Shown one piece after another: positions 18,806-27,778 of a DNA stretch of 64,000 nt; the first letter of the stretch is position 1; every line of letters starts with the position of its first letter. Below the pieces are notes generated by a model that saw only the letters and a list, made by a program, of their open reading frames with translations, made no database searches and was not told the DNA's origin. The DNA is taken from contig JAYSZI010000076.1 of the NCBI GenBank assembly GCA_043738095.1, positions 1 to 64,000 on the forward strand, in the 5' to 3' direction. The translations under genes and the position numbers were made by a program. Origin of the DNA: Lysobacter_K sp043738095. GTDB lineage: Bacteria > Pseudomonadota > Gammaproteobacteria > Xanthomonadales > Xanthomonadaceae.

Positions 18806-19567
18806 ATGCGCTACACAGCCGAGCCCGCGTTCGTCCTGCACACGCGAGCTTGGCGCGAGACCAGTCTGCTGGTCGAGGTGTTGAGCGCCCAGCACGGCCG
18901 CGTCGGGTTGCTCGCGCGCGGCGTGCGCGGGCCGAAGCGGCAGGTGATGCGCGCGGCCTTGCAGCCGTCGCAGTCGATTCGATTCGATGCGGTGCAGCGA
19001 GGTGAGCTCGCGCAATTGATTGCTGCCGAGGCGCTCGATGCCGCGCCGCGATTGACCGGTGCAGCGATGCTGGCCGGCTTCTATCTCAACGAATTAACCC
19101 TGCGGCTGGTGCAACGGCAGGACCCGCAACCCGACGTGTTCGTTGCCTACGCGACAGTGCGCGAACGCTTGCGTGCGGATGAACCGCTGGCCTGGACGTT
19201 GCGCCGGTTCGAACGGGATCTGCTCGATGCGCTCGGGTTCGGCTTCGACTGGAGCCGCGACGGCGATGGACAGTCGATCGATCCTGCCGCTCGTTACCGC
19301 ATCGACCCCGAGCACGGCGCCCGACGGGTGCTTAGCGACCGCGGTCACGGTGATCGCAGCAGCGCCGCTACAGGGCAGGCATTGCTCGCGCTCGCGCATG
19401 ACACCCCTCCGTCGACGGCAGACTTGGCCAGCTTGCGGCGGTCGATACGCAGCGTGCTCGCGCACCACCTCGGACCACGTGGGTTGAAGTCCTGGGAGAT
19501 AGTCGGCGACCTAGCGCAGGTCGCGTCGCCGCGACCGCTGCTTCAGCCCGAGGATGGGGCGGACTGA
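18806..19567 (+). CDS. recO: DNA repair protein RecO
   Basis: RecO works with RecR to load RecA on SSB-coated single-stranded DNA. The 253-residue protein starts with EPAFVLHTRAWRETSLLVEV, an OB-fold N-terminus as in RecO. LLARGVRGPKR and a helical C-terminal domain (AGFYLNELTLRLVQRQDPQP onward, in two segments) follow. The zinc-binding cysteines seen in some RecO proteins are absent, as in many proteobacteria. The start is ATG 18806. It ends 25 bases inside the convergent response-regulator gene. Confidence 0.92.
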   Translation: MRYTAEPAFVLHTRAWRETSLLVEVLSAQHGRVGLLARGVRGPKRQVMRAALQPSQSIRFDAVQRGELAQLIAAEALDAAPRLTGAAMLAGFYLNELTLRLVQRQDPQPDVFVAYATVRERLRADEPLAWTLRRFERDLLDALGFGFDWSRDGDGQSIDPAARYRIDPEHGARRVLSDRGHGDRSSAATGQALLALAHDTPPSTADLASLRRSIRSVLAHHLGPRGLKSWEIVGDLAQVASPRPLLQPEDGAD

Positions 19568-20322
19568 CCGTCCAGTGTCGGAAGCATGGCGGCATCCACA
19601 GACGGCGCCGCAGCCAGAGTGTCTTCGGCGGCCTCGTCGAAGCGGGTCAGCAGCTCCGGCGAATCAGCTTGCAGGGATAGCGCCTTTGCCATCTCCCCCA
19701 AGCGCGCGGCGCCGACGAAGCCGCAACTGGCGCGCAACTTGTGCAGGGTGGCGCGCACGCCATCCAGGTCGCCATCGCGTCCCGCGACAGCGATGCGTTC
19801 CCGCAGCCGCGGCAATTCGTCGACGAACAAGGCGCGCAACGTGGCGATATGCGCGCGGTTGCCGTTGAGTGCACGCGCGGCCGCGTCGTCGTCCCAGACC
19901 GGTTGTTTGCCCGTGGCCGCGAGCACTTGGCCGCCCCGGTGTTCGTCTCCCAACCCCAAAACTCGTCGTATCGATGCCTGCACGGCTGCGGCGGGCAACG
20001 GCTTGACCAGCACCTCGAGGAAGCCAGCGGCGATCAGCGCATCGAGCGCGTCGCGTTCGCCCGTGGCCGTGTGCGCCAGTGCTGGGGTGTGCGGGTGGCC
20101 AGCCCGCAATTGCCGCAGCAGGTCGGCACCGGTGCCATCGGGCAGGTTCGCGTCGAACAGCCACAACCCGTAGTCCTGTGCCTGCGCCAACGACAACGCC
20201 GCGGCGAGGTTGTCCGCACTGTCGACTTCCGCCGGCATCGCGCGCACCGCGGCTGTAAGGAACGCCCGGCTGACCGGATCGTCCTCGACGAGCAACACAC
20301 GAGGAACCTGATCGGAATTCAT
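19543..20322 (-). CDS. Response regulator with C-terminal Hpt domain
   Basis: This 259-residue protein has an N-terminal receiver (about 7-122) with acidic pocket VEDD, phospho-acceptor Asp57 (LFDANLPDG), Thr in AHTATG and Lys107 (LVKPL). A histidine phosphotransfer domain (about 150-240) carries His194 in LHKLRASCGFVG. It has no kinase or output domain, so it should shuttle phosphate inside a multistep phosphorelay; the partner kinase is not in this window. An alternative start at 20337 adds five residues. It overlaps the recO 3' end and is divergent from the ydbH-like gene, only 49 bases away. Confidence 0.85.
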   Translation of the reverse strand: MNSDQVPRVLLVEDDPVSRAFLTAAVRAMPAEVDSADNLAAALSLAQAQDYGLWLFDANLPDGTGADLLRQLRAGHPHTPALAHTATGERDALDALIAAGFLEVLVKPLPAAAVQASIRRVLGLGDEHRGGQVLAATGKQPVWDDDAAARALNGNRAHIATLRALFVDELPRLRERIAVAGRDGDLDGVRATLHKLRASCGFVGAARLGEMAKALSLQADSPELLTRFDEAAEDTLAAAPSVDAAMLPTLDGQSAPSSG

Positions 20323-20371
20323 CGGCGGGGCCTTCATCGGCGAGCTTGCGTCCGCTGGGTATGCTTTGCGC

Positions 20372-22402
20372 ATGTTGCGTTCGATCCTACGCCTGCTGTT
20401 GCCGTGTTTGTCGTTGCCAGGGTTGCTGCTGACCGGCGGGCAGGCCGACGCACGCGCCGCCACCGCCCGCATCGCGCGCGTCAGTACCGCGGTAGCGACG
20501 CTGCAGACGGTGCGCGTGCAACTGGATTGGCCGGCCCAGGCCACCCACGGGACCCTGCGAATTCAGGCGGGACGCGTCGATGCGCCCGACCTCGGCTATC
20601 GCTTTCGCAATCTCGACTGGCGCTGCCCCTTGCATCGCGACGGACGCGGCGGCTGGCGTTGCGACGGGGTGGTGCGCGGTGGCGGAGGCCAGCCGTTCCG
20701 GCTCGCGCTGGACCTGGCTAGCGCGAGCACCGACGCCCGCCTGTCGCGCGGTGCCGCCACGATTGCGTTGCACCGCAACGCCGCTGCGCCCGACATCACC
20801 CGCCTGGATCTGACCCGCGTGCCGCTGGCCTGGGCGCAGGCCCTGATGACGCGCGCGTGGCCGGATGCGCGCCTCACCGGTGGCTCATTCGACAGCCGCT
20901 TGACCATCACCGCGGCGGCACGCGCGCCATTGCGCATCGCCGGGCCGCTGACGCTGCACGCGGCGGCGCTCGATACGCCCGATGGCACGATCGCGGCGGA
21001 GAATCTCGGCGCGCAACTGGACCTCGATGTCCGTCTCGGTGCGCAGGACCACGTCACGCTCGATGGCCGTCTGCACGGCGGCGAGCTGCTGTTCGGCAAC
21101 GCTTACATCGCCCTCGCGCAACGGCCGGTGGCGCTGCGCATCGAAGCAACGCAGCGCGGTACCCAGGGCTGGCAACTGCCGCATATCCGTTGGAGCGACA
21201 ACGGCGGGCTGTCGGCGGAGGGCAGCGTAGCGCTGGCAAAAGACGTGAGCGTGCGCGGGTTGGACGTGCGGCTGCGCAGCGACAACCTGGGCGCGTTGCG
21301 CGATGGCTACTTGTCGGGCTGGCTAGGTCGGGTCGGCCTGGACGATCTGCAGCTGCAGGGCGCGCTCGATGCGCACGTGCGCATGCGTGATGGCGTCCTG
21401 CAGGCCGTCGACGCCAGCCTGCATCAGGTGCAAGTCGCCGACCCGCAGGATCGGTTCCGCTTCGACGCGCTCGACGGCGACCTGCGCTACTCGGCCGGTG
21501 GGGAGGTCAGCAGTCAGCTGACATGGCAGGCCGGCGGGTTGTACGGCCTGGAGTTCGGCGCGGCGCGGCTGCCGTTCGCCAGCGGCAATGGCAGCTTGCG
21601 ATTTGCCGAGCCGGTGACCTTGCCGATCCTCGGCGGCAGCGCGACGTTCGATCAATTCCAGATCCGCCCGCCCAGCGCCAGCGAGGGCATGGACATCCGC
21701 TTTGGCCTCACGCTGGACCGGCTCGACGTCGGCCAACTGGCCAAAGCGCTCGGCTGGCCGGCGTTCACCGGCCAGCTCAGCGGCCGCATCCCCCAGGCGC
21801 GTTACGCCGCCGATCGCCTGGATTTCGACGGCGGTCTGGCTATGGAGATATTCGGCGGCAGCGTCGCGGTGTCAGCGCTGGCGATGGAGCGGCCCTTCGG
21901 GGTCGCGCCGACGCTCTCGGCGGACATTACGTTTGACGATCTCGACCTGCAGGCGCTGACCGGGGTGTTCGGTTTTGGCGAGATCACCGGGGCGCTCGAC
22001 GGGCGCATCGGCGGATTGCGACTGGTGGACTGGCGGGCGGAAGCATTCGATGCGCACCTGCGCACCGACCGCAAGCGCGGCGTCCGTCAGCGCATCAGTC
22101 AACGCGCCGTGCAGGACCTGACCAGTGTTGGCGACGCCTCGTTCGTCACCGGTCTGCAGTCGCGTCTGATCGGCCTGTTCGACGACTTCGGCTACCGACG
22201 CATCGGCATCGCCTGCAAGCTCGCGGACGAGGTTTGCACGATGGACGGGCTTGGTTCAGCCGGGCAGGGCTTTATTATCGTCCAAGGCTCAGGTCTGCCG
22301 CGGCTGCGCGTAGTCGGTTTCAACCGACGCGTCGACTGGCCGACGCTGGTCGAGCGCCTTGCCGCGATTGGCAAGGGCGATGTCAAACCGGTCATTGAGT
22401 GA
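20372..22402 (+). CDS. YdbH-like periplasm-spanning envelope protein
   Basis: This 676-residue exported protein starts with a membrane-anchor or signal helix (LRLLLPCLSLPGLLLTG). Long beta-rich, Ala/Leu/Asp/Gly-patterned sequence follows, ending with a conserved block around LFDDFGYRRIGIACKLADEV and LRVVGFNRRVDWPTLVERL. This matches my memory of the YdbH/DUF-type AsmA-like proteins, relatives of TamB and YhdP that move phospholipids to the outer membrane. The next gene is a DUF1318 (YdbL-like) lipoprotein, which repeats the E. coli ydbH-ynbE-ydbL context. ATG 20372 was chosen over TTG 20366. Function is inferred from family and context. Confidence 0.75.
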   Translation: MLRSILRLLLPCLSLPGLLLTGGQADARAATARIARVSTAVATLQTVRVQLDWPAQATHGTLRIQAGRVDAPDLGYRFRNLDWRCPLHRDGRGGWRCDGVVRGGGGQPFRLALDLASASTDARLSRGAATIALHRNAAAPDITRLDLTRVPLAWAQALMTRAWPDARLTGGSFDSRLTITAAARAPLRIAGPLTLHAAALDTPDGTIAAENLGAQLDLDVRLGAQDHVTLDGRLHGGELLFGNAYIALAQRPVALRIEATQRGTQGWQLPHIRWSDNGGLSAEGSVALAKDVSVRGLDVRLRSDNLGALRDGYLSGWLGRVGLDDLQLQGALDAHVRMRDGVLQAVDASLHQVQVADPQDRFRFDALDGDLRYSAGGEVSSQLTWQAGGLYGLEFGAARLPFASGNGSLRFAEPVTLPILGGSATFDQFQIRPPSASEGMDIRFGLTLDRLDVGQLAKALGWPAFTGQLSGRIPQARYAADRLDFDGGLAMEIFGGSVAVSALAMERPFGVAPTLSADITFDDLDLQALTGVFGFGEITGALDGRIGGLRLVDWRAEAFDAHLRTDRKRGVRQRISQRAVQDLTSVGDASFVTGLQSRLIGLFDDFGYRRIGIACKLADEVCTMDGLGSAGQGFIIVQGSGLPRLRVVGFNRRVDWPTLVERLAAIGKGDVKPVIE

Positions 22403-22425
22403 TCACGAGTCACAGGAGAAGCGTC

Positions 22426-23043
22426 ATGCGCCGTTGGATGGGAATACCGGTCACCGCCGTGCTGGTGACGGCTTGCGTCACGATCAATGTGTACTTCCCT
22501 GCGGCCGAGGCCAAGGAAGCGGCCAAGGAGTTCGTCGAGAAGGTCATCGGCGACGAAATCAAGCCGCAGGCGCCCGCTCCCGGCGACAAGCCTAGGGGGC
22601 AGAGCGCTGGGCTGACACCGGCGCAGTCGTTGCGGTCGCGGATCGACTGGCTGTCGCTGGTCGGCATCGGCAGTGCGCACGCGCAGTCGCAACCCGACAT
22701 CACCCTCAAGACGCCCGCAATCCAAGCGATCCAGGCACGCATGGCAGCGCGTTTCGATGCCGAGTTGCGGGCCGGTTTTGATGCGGGTGCGCTTGGTTTT
22801 GCCAGCGACGGCACCGTCGTCGTGCGCGATGCCGCCCAGCTCGCGCTCAAGGACCGCGTCGCGGTGAACCAGGCGGTGGCCGAGGACAACCGCGACCGCA
22901 AGGCGGTGTACCGGGAAGTCGCGGTCGCCAACGGTCATCCGGAGTGGGAGTCGCAGATCCGCGAAGTGTTCGCCAAGCAGTGGGTAGCGAGCGCGCGCTC
23001 GGGTTGGTGGTACCAGAGCGGCGGCGGCTGGAAGCAGAAGTGA
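22426..23043 (+). CDS. DUF1318 (YdbL-like) lipoprotein
   Basis: This 205-residue protein has a lipoprotein signal with lipobox LVTAC, so Cys17 should be lipidated. The segment after it, CVTINVYFPAAEAKEAA, resembles the short beta-strand lipoprotein YnbE. The C-terminal half (about 130-205) is the DUF1318/YdbL domain with AVAEDNRDRKAVYREVA and a Trp-rich end (GWWYQSGGGWKQK). It therefore looks like YnbE and YdbL in one chain. AGGAG at 22414-22418 supports ATG 22426. It probably acts with the YdbH-like protein at the outer membrane. Confidence 0.78.
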   Translation: MRRWMGIPVTAVLVTACVTINVYFPAAEAKEAAKEFVEKVIGDEIKPQAPAPGDKPRGQSAGLTPAQSLRSRIDWLSLVGIGSAHAQSQPDITLKTPAIQAIQARMAARFDAELRAGFDAGALGFASDGTVVVRDAAQLALKDRVAVNQAVAEDNRDRKAVYREVAVANGHPEWESQIREVFAKQWVASARSGWWYQSGGGWKQK

Positions 23044-23108
23044 CGCGGCGGGCGAGATCATCCTGAGAGCAGCGACGACGAGCGTCAGCTGACCCTTGCC
23101 GCAAAACT

Positions 23109-23134
23109 GGACGACCCGCCCCGGCGGGTCGTCC
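23109..23134. terminator. Strong perfect hairpin after the DUF1318 gene
   Basis: A perfect 12 bp stem (GGACGACCCGCC at 23109-23120, its exact complement at 23123-23134) closes on a two-base CC gap. It follows the stop at 23043 by 65 bases. The T run after it is weak (GCGTTTGGG); on the minus strand TTTT follows. It is most likely a terminator for the upstream operon. Confidence 0.6.
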
Positions 23135-23200
23135 GCGTTTGGGCCGTCGTCCCGGAACCATCTGCGACAATGCGCGTCCCCCCCGCAACCGCACGAACCC

Positions 23201-24559
23201 GTGGCCCGTACCCGCAACCGCGTCGACCAGACCCCGTTTGAAGCCGAAATCACCGGCCTGACCCACGATGGCCGCGGCGTCGCCCGGCGTGCCGACGGCA
23301 AGGCCGTGTTCGTGGCCGGCGCCTTGCCGGGCGAGCGCGTCATGGCCTCGCAGACCGGCCGCCACCGCAGTTTCGACGAGGCCAAGACGGTCGACGTGCT
23401 GCTGGCTTCGCCCGACCGGGTCGCCCCGCGGTGTGTGCATTTCGGTGTGTGCAGCGGCTGCGCGTTGCAGCATGTCAACGAAAGCGCGCAGATCCTTGCC
23501 AAGCAGGGCGTGCTGCTCGACAACCTGCAGCGCATCGGTCACGTCACCCCGGAGCGGGTGCTGCCGCCGTTGACCGATGCCGCCTGGGGCTACCGGCGCA
23601 AGGGCCGATTCTCGGTGCGCCGGGTCGAGAAGAAGGACAAGACCCTGGTCGGTTTTCGCGAGGTCGATCCGCGCTTCGTCGCGGATCTCACGCGCTGCGA
23701 AACGGTGATCCCGCAGATCGGCGAATACATCGCTGAGTTGGCGTTGCTGGTCGACGGCCTGCAGGCGCGCAGTGAGATTCCGCAGATCGAGTTCATCGCC
23801 GGCGATCCCACGGCCGGTGCCAACGGCGAAGCGCATAGCGGCATCGCTCTGACGTTTCGGCACATGGCGCCGTTGTCCGAGAGTGACAAGGCGGCGCTCG
23901 TCGCATTCGCGCAGGCGCACGATTTCGCCATTTTCCTGCAGCCCGGCGGCCTCGAGACGGTGCACCCGCTGTGGCCGGCCGATCCGCAACTGTCTTTCTC
24001 GTTGCCGCAGTGGAACCTGGAGTTCAAGTTCCGTCCGCTCGATTTCATTCAGGTCAACGCCGGCCTCAACGGCAAGATGATCGCCAGCGCGCTGGCGCTG
24101 CTCGATGCCCAGCCCGACGAGCGCGTACTCGATCTGTTCGCGGGCCTGGGCAACTTCACCTTGCCGCTGGCGCGCAGCGTGCGCGAAGTGGTGGGCGTCG
24201 AAGGCGAGGCGGGACTGGTGCAGCGGGCACGCGACAACGCCGCGCACAACGGCGTGACCAACGCCCAGTTCCATGCAGCCGACTTGGGCAAGGACCTCAG
24301 CGCTGAACCGTGGATGCGCGAAGGTTTCGACAAGCTGCTGCTCGACCCGCCGCGCTCGGGCGCCGATTTCGTGCTGACGCAGCTGCCGCTCGAACAGTTC
24401 AAGCGCATCGTCTACGTGAGCTGCCATCCGGCGTCGCTCGCGCGCGACGCCGGTTACCTGGTCAACGAACGCGGCTGGAAGTTGCGCGCCGCCGGGGTGA
24501 TGGACATGTTTCCGCATACCGCGCATGTCGAATCCATCGCCATGTTCGAGCGGGACTGA
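23201..24559 (+). CDS. rlmD: 23S rRNA (uracil-1939-C5)-methyltransferase RlmD
   Basis: RlmD (RumA) methylates U1939 of 23S rRNA using SAM. The 452-residue protein has an N-terminal TRAM domain (EAEITGLTHDGRGVAR), a 4Fe-4S cysteine set (C78, C84 and C87 in CVHFGVCSGC, C166 in LTRCET), the SAM-binding VLDLFAGLGNFTLPLA and DPPRSGA, and the catalytic cysteine in VYVSCHPASLARD. Start GTG 23201 (MARTRNRVD) fits the family N-terminus; an in-frame ATG at 23096 would add 35 unsupported residues. The cysteine spacing matches E. coli RumA. Confidence 0.94.
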   Translation: MARTRNRVDQTPFEAEITGLTHDGRGVARRADGKAVFVAGALPGERVMASQTGRHRSFDEAKTVDVLLASPDRVAPRCVHFGVCSGCALQHVNESAQILAKQGVLLDNLQRIGHVTPERVLPPLTDAAWGYRRKGRFSVRRVEKKDKTLVGFREVDPRFVADLTRCETVIPQIGEYIAELALLVDGLQARSEIPQIEFIAGDPTAGANGEAHSGIALTFRHMAPLSESDKAALVAFAQAHDFAIFLQPGGLETVHPLWPADPQLSFSLPQWNLEFKFRPLDFIQVNAGLNGKMIASALALLDAQPDERVLDLFAGLGNFTLPLARSVREVVGVEGEAGLVQRARDNAAHNGVTNAQFHAADLGKDLSAEPWMREGFDKLLLDPPRSGADFVLTQLPLEQFKRIVYVSCHPASLARDAGYLVNERGWKLRAAGVMDMFPHTAHVESIAMFERD

Positions 24560-24626
24560 GCCCTCGTGCGATGCACCCCAACGCACCGCAGCGCGCACTG
24601 AACTGCGCCCTCTGAGACCGGTTTCC

Positions 24627-25157
24627 ATGTCCATTGAAATAGAACGCAAGTTCCTCGTCACCGGCGATGGCTGGCGCGCCGCCGCGCACCGGGTCGTGCC
24701 GATGGCGCAGGGCTATCTCAATGATCTGGCGGCGATGGACAGCAGCGTCGATGGCCGCGCCGCGATGAAGGCGTCGGTGCGCGTGCGCATCGCCGGCGAC
24801 GAGGCGTTCCTTAACCTGAAATCGCGCGAACTCGGCCACACCCGGCAGGAATTCGACTACCCGGTAACGCTGGACGATGCGCGCGCATTGCTCGCGCTCA
24901 GTGTCGGTGGCCTGATCGACAAGCGGCGCCATTACGTTCAACACGAAGGCCACCTGTGGGAGGTCGACGAGTTTCTCGGCGACAACCTTGGCCTAGTCGT
25001 GGCGGAGATCGAACTCGCATCCGCCGAGCAAACCTTCGCCAAACCCGAATGGGCCGCCCGCGAAGTCACTGACAGCCTGCGCTACTACAATCTGGCTCTG
25101 GCCTCTCGGCCGTACTCGCAATGGAGCGAGGCGGAGCGGGTGGGCAGCGCCCCCTGA
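24627..25157 (+). CDS. CYTH-domain phosphohydrolase (triphosphatase-like)
   Basis: This 176-residue protein is a stand-alone CYTH domain. It opens with the hallmark EIERKFLV, followed by charged strands typical of the triphosphate tunnel: RVRIAGDEAFLNLKS, RQEFDYPV and WEVDEFLGDNLGLVVAEIEL. Family members hydrolyse inorganic triphosphate or thiamine triphosphate; a few are class IV adenylate cyclases. The substrate cannot be told from sequence alone. ATG 24627 is chosen because EIERKF normally lies at the N-terminus. nagZ follows 12 bases later. Confidence 0.87.
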   Translation: MSIEIERKFLVTGDGWRAAAHRVVPMAQGYLNDLAAMDSSVDGRAAMKASVRVRIAGDEAFLNLKSRELGHTRQEFDYPVTLDDARALLALSVGGLIDKRRHYVQHEGHLWEVDEFLGDNLGLVVAEIELASAEQTFAKPEWAAREVTDSLRYYNLALASRPYSQWSEAERVGSAP

Positions 25158-25169
25158 CGGAGTTTTGCC

Positions 25170-26165
25170 ATGCTCGTAATCGGCGTCGCCGGTACCGAAC
25201 TCACCACGCAGGAGCGCGACTGGCTGCAGCACGATGCCTGCGCCGGCGTGATCCTGTTCACCCGCAATTTCGCCTCAAAGGCGCAGGTCGCCGAGCTGTC
25301 GCAGGCGATCCGCGATGCCGCGCCGCGCCCGCAACTGATCTGCGTCGATCAGGAAGGCGGCCGCGTGCAGCGCTTCCGCGAGGGCTACATCGCGCTGCCG
25401 CCGTTGCAGGGTTTCGGCCAGCACTACGCTCAGGATCCGCAGGCTGCGCTCAAGCTCGCCGAGGAGCATGCGTGGCTGATGGCGAGCGAAATCAAAGCCA
25501 GTGGTGTCGACCTCAGCTTCGCGCCGGTGGTGGACTTGGGACGCGGCAACCTCGCGATTGGCAACCGCGCGTTTTCGGAGGATCCGCACGTGGTCGCCGA
25601 GTTCACCCGTGCTTACGTGCGCGGCATGCACGCGGCCGACATGGCGGCGACGTTGAAACATTTTCCGGGCCACGGCTCGGTGCTCGAGGACACCCATTTC
25701 GACGATGCGGTGGATCCGCGTTCGCTCGAAGAGATGCGCGCGCTCGACCTCGTTCCGTTCGTGGCCGGCATCGAGGCCAACGCCGACGCGGTGATGATGG
25801 CGCACGTGGTGTATCCGGCTATCGCGCCAGAACCGGCCGGCTATTCGCGCCGCTGGATCGAGGACATCCTGCGCACTGAGATGGGGTTCCGCGGGGTGGT
25901 GTTCAGCGACGACATCGGCATGGCCGCGGCGTTCTCCGCCGGCGGCATCAAGTCGCGCATCGACGCGCATCTGGATGCGGGCTGCGACGTGGTGCTGGTA
26001 TGCCATCCGGAGTTGGCCGAGGAGTCGCTGGCGGCGGTCGAAGGCCGCAAGCTCAACACGATGGCGCTGGCCGGCCTGATCGGTCGCGGGGCGATGGGCT
26101 GGGATGGCCTGCTCGCCGACGCACGCTACGGCGCCAGTCGCGGTCGCGTGGAAGGGCTCGCCTGA
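25170..26165 (+). CDS. nagZ: Beta-N-acetylhexosaminidase NagZ
   Basis: NagZ removes GlcNAc from anhydro-muropeptides in cytoplasmic cell-wall recycling. The 331-residue GH3 protein shows VDQEGGRVQRF, SFAPVVDLGRGNLAIGNRAF (20 residues, with RGN for substrate binding), the signature KHFPGHGSVLEDTHFD, and FSDDIGM with the nucleophile Asp. It starts 12 bases after the CYTH gene and overlaps the next start as TGATG, so all three genes are probably cotranscribed. Confidence 0.95.
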   Translation: MLVIGVAGTELTTQERDWLQHDACAGVILFTRNFASKAQVAELSQAIRDAAPRPQLICVDQEGGRVQRFREGYIALPPLQGFGQHYAQDPQAALKLAEEHAWLMASEIKASGVDLSFAPVVDLGRGNLAIGNRAFSEDPHVVAEFTRAYVRGMHAADMAATLKHFPGHGSVLEDTHFDDAVDPRSLEEMRALDLVPFVAGIEANADAVMMAHVVYPAIAPEPAGYSRRWIEDILRTEMGFRGVVFSDDIGMAAAFSAGGIKSRIDAHLDAGCDVVLVCHPELAEESLAAVEGRKLNTMALAGLIGRGAMGWDGLLADARYGASRGRVEGLA

Positions 26166-26764
26166 TGTCGATGCCTAGTTTTAGCGAGCATGATCTCGCC
26201 ACGGCGCTCGCCACGGCCGACCTGATCCACGACCGCAAGGCGCTGGAGCAGGCGATCGCGCGGATGGCGGTGAAGATCCGCAACGACTATGCGGGCGGCG
26301 TGACCGCCACGCGCGACAGTGCAAGTGCGCGGCCGGTCTTCCTCACGGTGATGCACGGCGGTTTGCCGTTTGCAGCGCAACTGGCAATGGAGATCGGTGC
26401 GCGCGGGCTCGACCTCGAATTCGATTACCTGCATGCAACGCGCTATCGCGGCGCGACCTCCGGTGGCGAACTGGTGTGGAAACATCGCCCGGTGACGCCG
26501 TTGCGCGGACGCCGCGTGCTGCTGGCCGACGACATCCTCGACGAGGGCCACACCATGGCCGCGATCGGGCAGTGGTGCCGCGCGCAGGGCGCGATCGACG
26601 TGCGCATCGCCGCGCTTGCGGTGAAATTGCACGATCGTTGTGTGCCGGGGTTGAGCGCAGACTATGTCGGGGTTGAGGTGCCGGACCGTTACGTGTTCGG
26701 GTACGGCATGGACTATTACGAGCAGGGTCGCAACCTGCCGGCGATCTACGCGTTGCGCGAGTAG
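26165..26764 (+). CDS. Hypoxanthine-guanine phosphoribosyltransferase-like protein
   Basis: This 199-residue protein is a type I phosphoribosyltransferase. The PRPP-binding motif is VLLADDILDEGHTMAA (about 118-133). The upstream loop VMHGGLPFAAQLA and the C-terminal YVGVEVPDRYVFGYGMDY are typical of hypoxanthine-guanine transferases. It should turn free hypoxanthine and/or guanine plus PRPP into the nucleotide. ATG 26165 overlaps the nagZ stop. The methylthioinosine phosphorylase that follows would supply hypoxanthine, so the pair forms a salvage unit. Confidence 0.9.
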   Translation: MSMPSFSEHDLATALATADLIHDRKALEQAIARMAVKIRNDYAGGVTATRDSASARPVFLTVMHGGLPFAAQLAMEIGARGLDLEFDYLHATRYRGATSGGELVWKHRPVTPLRGRRVLLADDILDEGHTMAAIGQWCRAQGAIDVRIAALAVKLHDRCVPGLSADYVGVEVPDRYVFGYGMDYYEQGRNLPAIYALRE

Positions 26765-26885
26765 GAACACCACGCCCACCACGGCGCCTAACAGCGAACT
26801 CACGGCGTTCGGGATGACAAATGATTTGCGTCCCAAGTGCCAACGGCCTGCGTTCGCCATCACGCAAGACCAAAAAGGAAATCGG

Positions 26886-27668
26886 ATGATCGCGGCAATC
26901 GGTACCATCGAACTGGCCATTATCGGTGGCACCGGGCTGTATCAGCTGGCCGACCTCCGGGACGTCGAGACGCATCAGCCGGTCACGCCCTACGGAGCGC
27001 CCTCGGGGCCGGTGCGGATCGGCACGCTCGATGGACATCGCGTCGCGTTCCTCGCCCGCCACGGCGAAGGTCACTCGGTGCCGCCGCACCAGATCAACTA
27101 CCGCGCCAACCTGATGGCGCTGAAAGCGCTCGGTGCGCAGCGCGTGCTCGCGCTCAACACCGTCGGTGGCATCACCGAGCGCTTCGGCCCGCGCGTGCTG
27201 GCGTGCCCCGACCAACTCATCGATTACACGTGGGGCCGCATCTCCACAATTTGCGAAGTCGAACCCGATGGCCGGCTGGGCGGCGAAGTGCTACACGTCG
27301 ACTTCGGCGAGCCGTACACGCGCGCCTTGCGCGACGCGATGCTTACTGCGGCGGTCCGCGCCGGCGTCGCATTGGTCGGGCACGGATGCTACGGCGCCAC
27401 CCAGGGCCCGCGGCTGGAAACCCGCGCCGAGATCGCGCGGATGCAGCGCGACGGGTGCGATCTGGTCGGCATGACCGGCATGCCTGAGGCGGGGCTTGCG
27501 CGCGAAATGGAGCTCGACTACGCCTGTCTCGCGATCGTCGCCAATTGGGCCGCGGGCGCCGGCCCCGACCCCGATGAAGTGATTACTCTGGCCGACGTGC
27601 TTGCCAATGTCGGCGCCGCGTCGGCCCAGTTGCCGTCGTTGCTGCGGGCGTTGCTCGCGGGCGATTGA
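26886..27668 (+). CDS. mtnP: S-methyl-5'-thioinosine phosphorylase
   Basis: This 260-residue purine phosphorylase of the MTAP/PNP family has IGGTGLYQ, the phosphate-binding RHGEGHSVPPHQINYRAN, LNTVGGI, GPRLETRAEI and GMTGMPEA. Human MTAP uses a TDYD-type segment to bind adenine, but here the equivalent stretch is VANWAAGAG. An Asn at that place is what 6-oxopurine enzymes use, which supports methylthioinosine rather than methylthioadenosine as substrate, as in Pseudomonas PA3004. ATG 26886 gives the family N-terminus. It lies 121 bases after the phosphoribosyltransferase. Confidence 0.87.
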   Translation: MIAAIGTIELAIIGGTGLYQLADLRDVETHQPVTPYGAPSGPVRIGTLDGHRVAFLARHGEGHSVPPHQINYRANLMALKALGAQRVLALNTVGGITERFGPRVLACPDQLIDYTWGRISTICEVEPDGRLGGEVLHVDFGEPYTRALRDAMLTAAVRAGVALVGHGCYGATQGPRLETRAEIARMQRDGCDLVGMTGMPEAGLAREMELDYACLAIVANWAAGAGPDPDEVITLADVLANVGAASAQLPSLLRALLAGD

Positions 27669-27778
27669 GCGCCGGTAATTTGTCACGGCGCCATTCAGTT
27701 TGCATACTCGCGCTGCGAATCGGCATTTTCCATCCCGCCGGCGCGCTCAATCGCACCCAGCATGAGGTCATCAAGGAT

